A stretch of DNA of 64,000 nt, taken from CAZDKK01 sp964506245. GTDB taxonomy: Bacteria > Eisenbacteria > RBG-16-71-46 > CAIMUX01 > WJJG01. The stretch is taken from the NCBI GenBank assembly GCA_964506245.1, contig CAZDKK010000003.1, positions 77,943-141,942 of the forward strand. Reading direction: 5' to 3'. This document shows, piece by piece, positions 60,909 to 64,000 of this stretch. The notes under the pieces are model-generated. The model did not search any database. It was not told the origin of the DNA and was given only the letters and a program-made list of their open reading frames with translations. Position 1 is the stretch's first letter; the number at the start of each line of letters is the position of its first letter. The translations under genes were made by a program, and so were the position numbers.

Positions 60909-62408
60909 ATGCGCGGACCTTTCCTCGCGCTCGCGATCCTGCTCGGATTCTTCTCGAGCGTCTTGGCCGATGTTGTCGAGAACGATGTCATCTCCAAGTT
61001 CGTGCCCGAGCAGATCTGCTGCATCCTCAAGGAAGGCTACACGATCGAGGAAGTCAACGAGCGCTGGGGCACAACCACGATTGAGGCCATGCCGGAGATC
61101 CGCTTCTACCTGCTGCGGGCCGAGGGGGTGGTAGATCTGCTCGCTTTCATCGAGCAGATGGCGACAGACGAGGCGATCGAGCTGGTCGAGCCGAACTGGT
61201 TCCTCGAGACGCCCGAGGGTGTCCGTCAGATGGTTGTGACGATGATCGGGGGGACCTACGAGGAATACCTCGACCAGACGATGACCGTCCGCATCGGACT
61301 CCATGAGGTCCATGCGATGACGCAGGGCGAGGGCGTGACGGTAGCCGTGCTCGACACGGGTGTGGATCCCTCGCACGAGGTGCTCAGCGATCGGCTGGCG
61401 CCATACCGCTACGATTGCATCGACCACGACCACGAGCCCTGGGAAACCGCCAACGGCCTGGATGACGACGGGGACAGGCAGATCGACGAGGGCTTCGGTC
61501 ATGGGACCATGGTAGCCGGGCTGGTCGCTCTGATTGCGCCGGAATCGCGGATCATGCCGATCCGCGTGCTCGACGACGAGGGGTGTGGCACGCTGTTCAA
61601 TGTCGCCAGGGGCTTCATCCTGGCGAGCGCGCACGGGGCGGACGTCATCAATGCCAGTTTTGGCACGCCCCATGTGATCGAGGTCATCAGGCAGGCGCTG
61701 CACGTGGCCAGCATGCATGACGCCATGATCGTGGCCGGGGCCGGCAACCGCAACCAGGAGCACCCGCCCTACTTCCCGGCCTGCGACGAGGCCGCCTTCA
61801 TGGTCACGGCCGTCGACTCCGCGGATGTGAAGGCCGATTTCGCCGACTTCAGCACCCTCGTCCACGTCTCGGCACCCGGCGTGGGCCTGCGCAGCGCCTA
61901 CCCGGGCGGTTGGGCCAACGGCAGCGGTTGCTCGTTCGCGACGCCCTTGGTGGCCGGCGAGACGGCCCTGCTCCTGAGCCTGGAGCCGGGTCTCGACCCC
62001 GAGGCGGTCGGTGCGGCACTGGCGGCCGCCATCGAGCCTATTTACGGCATCCCAGGGAACGCGAGGTACATAGGCAAGCTAGGTACAGGGCGGATCTATC
62101 TGCCGCGGGTCCTCGCGACCGGTGCCGTCCCATCCTCAGCGAGCGACGGGCCGCGCGTCCACGTCTGGCCCAACCCAGCCCGGGGCGATGTCCGGCTGGA
62201 TTGCTCGCCGGGGGGCGAGGTACCGTGGCGCCTCGCCATCTTCGACGCTGCCGGACGGCTCGTCCACCTCGGCGAGCCGGCGACCGGCGAACGGGCGGTC
62301 TGGTCGGCCCGGGACCGGGCCGGCCGGCGGGTTCCGCCGGGGACCTACTTCGTCAAGCTGACGAGTGGACGGCAGGCCGCGACGGCCACCGTCGCAATCT
62401 TGCGCTGA
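60909..62408 (+). CDS. Secreted subtilisin-family (S8) protease 2 with C-terminal sorting domain
   Basis: The product is 499 aa; the ATG at 60909 follows GGGGGAG. The layout equals that of subtilase 1: signal peptide (1-20), propeptide-like part with PEQICCILKEGYTIEEV, catalytic domain with Asp149, His198 (GFGHGTMVAGL), Asn280 and Ser342 (GSGCSFATPLVAGE), and a FlgD-like tail ending PPGTYFVKLTSG. Differences cluster in the region after the triad Asp (DHDHEPWET) and in the tail. The Asp-rich loop is LDDDGDRQIDEG. It closes the glycan cluster on the right and has its own promoter. Expected to be an exported protease. Confidence 0.92.
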   Translation: MRGPFLALAILLGFFSSVLADVVENDVISKFVPEQICCILKEGYTIEEVNERWGTTTIEAMPEIRFYLLRAEGVVDLLAFIEQMATDEAIELVEPNWFLETPEGVRQMVVTMIGGTYEEYLDQTMTVRIGLHEVHAMTQGEGVTVAVLDTGVDPSHEVLSDRLAPYRYDCIDHDHEPWETANGLDDDGDRQIDEGFGHGTMVAGLVALIAPESRIMPIRVLDDEGCGTLFNVARGFILASAHGADVINASFGTPHVIEVIRQALHVASMHDAMIVAGAGNRNQEHPPYFPACDEAAFMVTAVDSADVKADFADFSTLVHVSAPGVGLRSAYPGGWANGSGCSFATPLVAGETALLLSLEPGLDPEAVGAALAAAIEPIYGIPGNARYIGKLGTGRIYLPRVLATGAVPSSASDGPRVHVWPNPARGDVRLDCSPGGEVPWRLAIFDAAGRLVHLGEPATGERAVWSARDRAGRRVPPGTYFVKLTSGRQAATATVAILR

Positions 62409-62410
62409 GC

Positions 62411-62452
62411 GCCGGCCTGCCCGCCCCCCGGCGGGCGGGTCTCGCAGCCGGC
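62411..62452 (+). terminator. Terminator-like hairpin after subtilase 2
   Basis: CCTGCCCGCC (62416-62425) pairs with GGCGGGCGGG (62430-62439) with one mismatch and a 4-nt loop; GCCGGC copies (62411-62416, 62447-62452) can extend the stem. It begins 3 nt after the stop. No U-run. Confidence 0.55.
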
Positions 62453-62570
62453 GGTCCCTCGTCATTCCCTGGCGGACTTCCTCCTGGGTGTGTATTTCCC
62501 CCAGCCTGAGTCCGTCTACTGGGTGAGGCGACGCCAGGCTTCCCGTTCGTATCGGCAGGCGTCACCCCAG

Positions 62571-62730
62571 CAGTCTGGTGAAGTGACGGATTGGTGGTTC
62601 CTCCGGGGGACCTGTCAGCTCTGACTGATGCGCTCGGAAAGCAGTTGCAAGACCGGCTTCTGGGTCGTCAGATGGGACGCGCAGGGCGATGGGTTCCCCG
62701 GGGATTTCTTGCTGCTCGGGGGTCGGGCGA
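62571..62730 (+). pseudogene. Decayed C-terminal fragment of a GT4 glycosyltransferase
   Basis: From 62582 the plus strand reads DGLVVPPGDLSALTDALGK, then QLQDRLLGRQMGRAGR, closely matching NGLLVPPEDPAALADALER and QLRDPSFSRQMGRAGR in unit 1 of the double glycosyltransferase (DNA about 54878-55014). Upstream, TCTGGTGAAGTGAC fits the preceding SGxGE segment in another frame, and a stop (62579-62581) and a short deletion near 62690 break the frame. There is no start, ribosome site or N-terminal half. It is a dead remnant of a related gene in the 333-bp gap between subtilase 2 and the CHAT gene. Confidence 0.7.
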
Positions 62731-62741
62731 GCGGAGCCTTC

Positions 62742-64000
62742 TCAGATCCCGTGCACGCTGAAGCTGGCCCAGTAGAAGGGGTGGTTCCACGCTGAGCGCA
62801 CCTCGCGCCCTGCCGCCGCCAGCGCCGCGGCCGAGTCGCTGCACCTGGCCGCCCGCGAGCCGTCGGCAGTGCAGTGGCGGTAGAAGGCGGCCATGAGCTG
62901 CCGCGTGGCCTCGTCGTGCACGCGCCAGGTGCTGGCCACCAGTTGCCGCGCGCCCGCGGCGAGGAAGCCGTGGGCTACCCCGGAGAGGTCATCCCCCCGT
63001 CCGGTGAACACCTGCCCCGAATTGCACGCGCTCAGCACCACCAGATCCGCACTCAAGCAGTGGTCAAGGAGATCGACCAGGAAGAGACCGCCGTCGATCG
63101 TACTCAAACGCGAGAAGAGCGGATTGTCTTCGCGAAACGTTCCGTGTGCGCTCAGGTGGACGATGCGACACGCGTCCATCGCATCCAGGACCGCCTGCGC
63201 CGTGGGGTCGTGCAGGATGCGCAGCTCAGAGGATGCGAAATGCGCCGCGACCTCTTCCAGCTCGGCTGCGACCGCCGCAGGACCACCGGAGGTCGATCCG
63301 CACAGGAGCGCGCCACGCTTGCGGCTGCGTCGGCCGCGACGCAGCAGCGCGTCGGCGGTCGGGCACCGCGAGACGATGTAGCGCGCATCGATGTAATCCG
63401 CACCGTCCCGCAGACACTCGAACGGCACGCGATGCAGGAACCGGTGGGGCACGAAGATCAGCCGCCCCCGGGCCGGCAGGAGATCGAGCAAGGGACGCAC
63501 GAGGCCATCGTACAGCTCGCTCAAGATGGCGTCCGCCGCCCGGCGCTGGAAGGCGAGTGTGTCGTCAGGCTCGGGCGCCAGCGCCAGGGCGTCGAGCTGG
63601 AAGCGGAGGCGTTCAACCTGCGCGCCCAAGAGCGAGCTGGTCACCGGCAGCACGCGATAGGAGCGCGCGCGGCGCGCAAGGACGAGCGCGAGCACCTGCT
63701 CGCCCAACAGGAAGTACTCGACCAGGGCTTCGTCGGCCGCCAACCGGCCAGCGATCTCATCCGCGCCGGCCGTGCCCCTCCAGGCCGAGGCGTCGGGGGA
63801 GAGGACCTGCGCCCGCCGGATCTTGTCGGCCAGGGAGCGTTCGAGCGCGTGAATCTCAGCTTGCAGACCACGGATGACGGCCGGGTCGGGCAGGCCGCGC
63901 TCCGGGTACTCGGTCTCCTCCAGACGCCGCGTGAGCGAGCTGAGCCGCGCGCGCTGGGCCGTCACCTGCTCGCCCGCCGCGGCCAGGCGCGCAGCGCGCG
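62742..64000 (-). CDS. CHAT-domain (caspase-like) protein, N-terminus beyond the window
   Basis: The frame is open to the right edge, so at least 419 codons are seen and the start lies outside. The visible N-terminal part is a charged coiled coil (LSSLTRRLEETEYPERG, LQAEIHALERSLADKI). The CHAT domain follows, with LVEYFLLGEQVLALVLARR, RLIFVPHRFLHRVPFECL, the catalytic His in CRIVHLSAHGTF and the catalytic Cys in VVLSACNSGQVF, then VAHGFLAAGARQLVASTW and the end PFYWASFSVHG. Such proteins usually carry TPR repeats in front and act as cysteine peptidases in signalling or defence. It converges on subtilase 2. Partner and target unknown. Confidence 0.9.
   Translation of the reverse strand, partial: RAARLAAAGEQVTAQRARLSSLTRRLEETEYPERGLPDPAVIRGLQAEIHALERSLADKIRRAQVLSPDASAWRGTAGADEIAGRLAADEALVEYFLLGEQVLALVLARRARSYRVLPVTSSLLGAQVERLRFQLDALALAPEPDDTLAFQRRAADAILSELYDGLVRPLLDLLPARGRLIFVPHRFLHRVPFECLRDGADYIDARYIVSRCPTADALLRRGRRSRKRGALLCGSTSGGPAAVAAELEEVAAHFASSELRILHDPTAQAVLDAMDACRIVHLSAHGTFREDNPLFSRLSTIDGGLFLVDLLDHCLSADLVVLSACNSGQVFTGRGDDLSGVAHGFLAAGARQLVASTWRVHDEATRQLMAAFYRHCTADGSRAARCSDSAAALAAAGREVRSAWNHPFYWASFSVHGI

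Noticed and set aside
1..64000. CRISPR array or insertion sequence
   Set aside because: No regularly spaced direct repeats, no transposase and no terminal inverted repeats with target duplications were seen.
1..64000. Type 9 secretion machinery genes
   Set aside because: Only cargo-like tails are present; no por/gld/spr core protein was recognised in the window.

Overview
The window is GC-rich, gene-dense bacterial DNA from what looks like a scaffolded, probably metagenome-derived assembly: a run of 10 Ns at 34633-34642 breaks one gene. Three things point to a diderm bacterium near the FCB superphylum (Eisenbacteria, Krumholzibacteriota or Latescibacterota-like lineages). First, eight large secreted proteins end in a FlgD-like/type-9-secretion-like C-terminal domain. 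Second, there is a gingipain-family peptidase. Third, there is a complete bacillithiol pathway. This placement is inference; no rRNA or tRNA gene was seen.

Layout. 1-10 kb: tail of an M42 aminopeptidase; a secreted peptidylarginine/agmatine deiminase-like protein; glucose-6-phosphate isomerase; a cysteine-rich repeat protein with a strong promoter; a Nudix hydrolase fused to a helical sensor-like domain and coupled to a methyltransferase; a secreted cyclophilin; an orphan LuxR-type regulator. 10-21.6 kb: HEPN protein, the NAD salvage pair pncA-pncB, a papain-like protease, a membrane protein, a gingipain (C25) protease with PKD domains, a lipoprotein. 21.7-30.6 kb: a seven-gene minus-strand operon. 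It starts with a CysA ATPase fused to two universal-stress-like domains, continues with the sulfate-binding protein and the permeases CysT and CysW, and ends with a sensor kinase, a PhoB-type regulator and an AIR-synthase-like protein. It is preceded by direct repeats with Pho-box geometry. 30.6-42.8 kb: small secreted protein, ornithine aminotransferase, D-Ala-D-Ala carboxypeptidase, a thermolysin/fungalysin-like metalloprotease (gap-broken), aldo/keto reductase, FG-GAP propeller protein, and an ECF sigma/anti-sigma/secreted-protein operon. 43-47.4 kb: methyltransferase-bshC-bshB1-bshA.

47.5-62.4 kb is the most distinctive part. Two paralogous secreted subtilases, with similar promoters and similar 3' flanks, bracket a seven-gene plus-strand cluster. 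The cluster encodes a COG4671-like glycosyltransferase fused in frame to an outer-membrane barrel, a PQQ-type beta-propeller, a lipoprotein, a double GT4 glycosyltransferase, a single GT4, an MsbA-like ABC exporter and an APH-fold kinase. The last four genes overlap by 4 nt each. It looks like a machine that makes, phosphorylates, exports and surface-displays a glycan or glycolipid. Behind the second subtilase lies a decayed glycosyltransferase fragment, so this region has duplicated and decayed. The window ends inside a CHAT-domain (caspase-like) protein.

Two themes recur. One is a large exported hydrolase set (C1, C25, M4/M36-like, two S8, deiminase) sharing one C-terminal tag. The other is sulfur metabolism (sulfate uptake plus bacillithiol). 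Promoters in front of several of these genes look like extended -10 elements (TGn plus a TATAAT-like hexamer).
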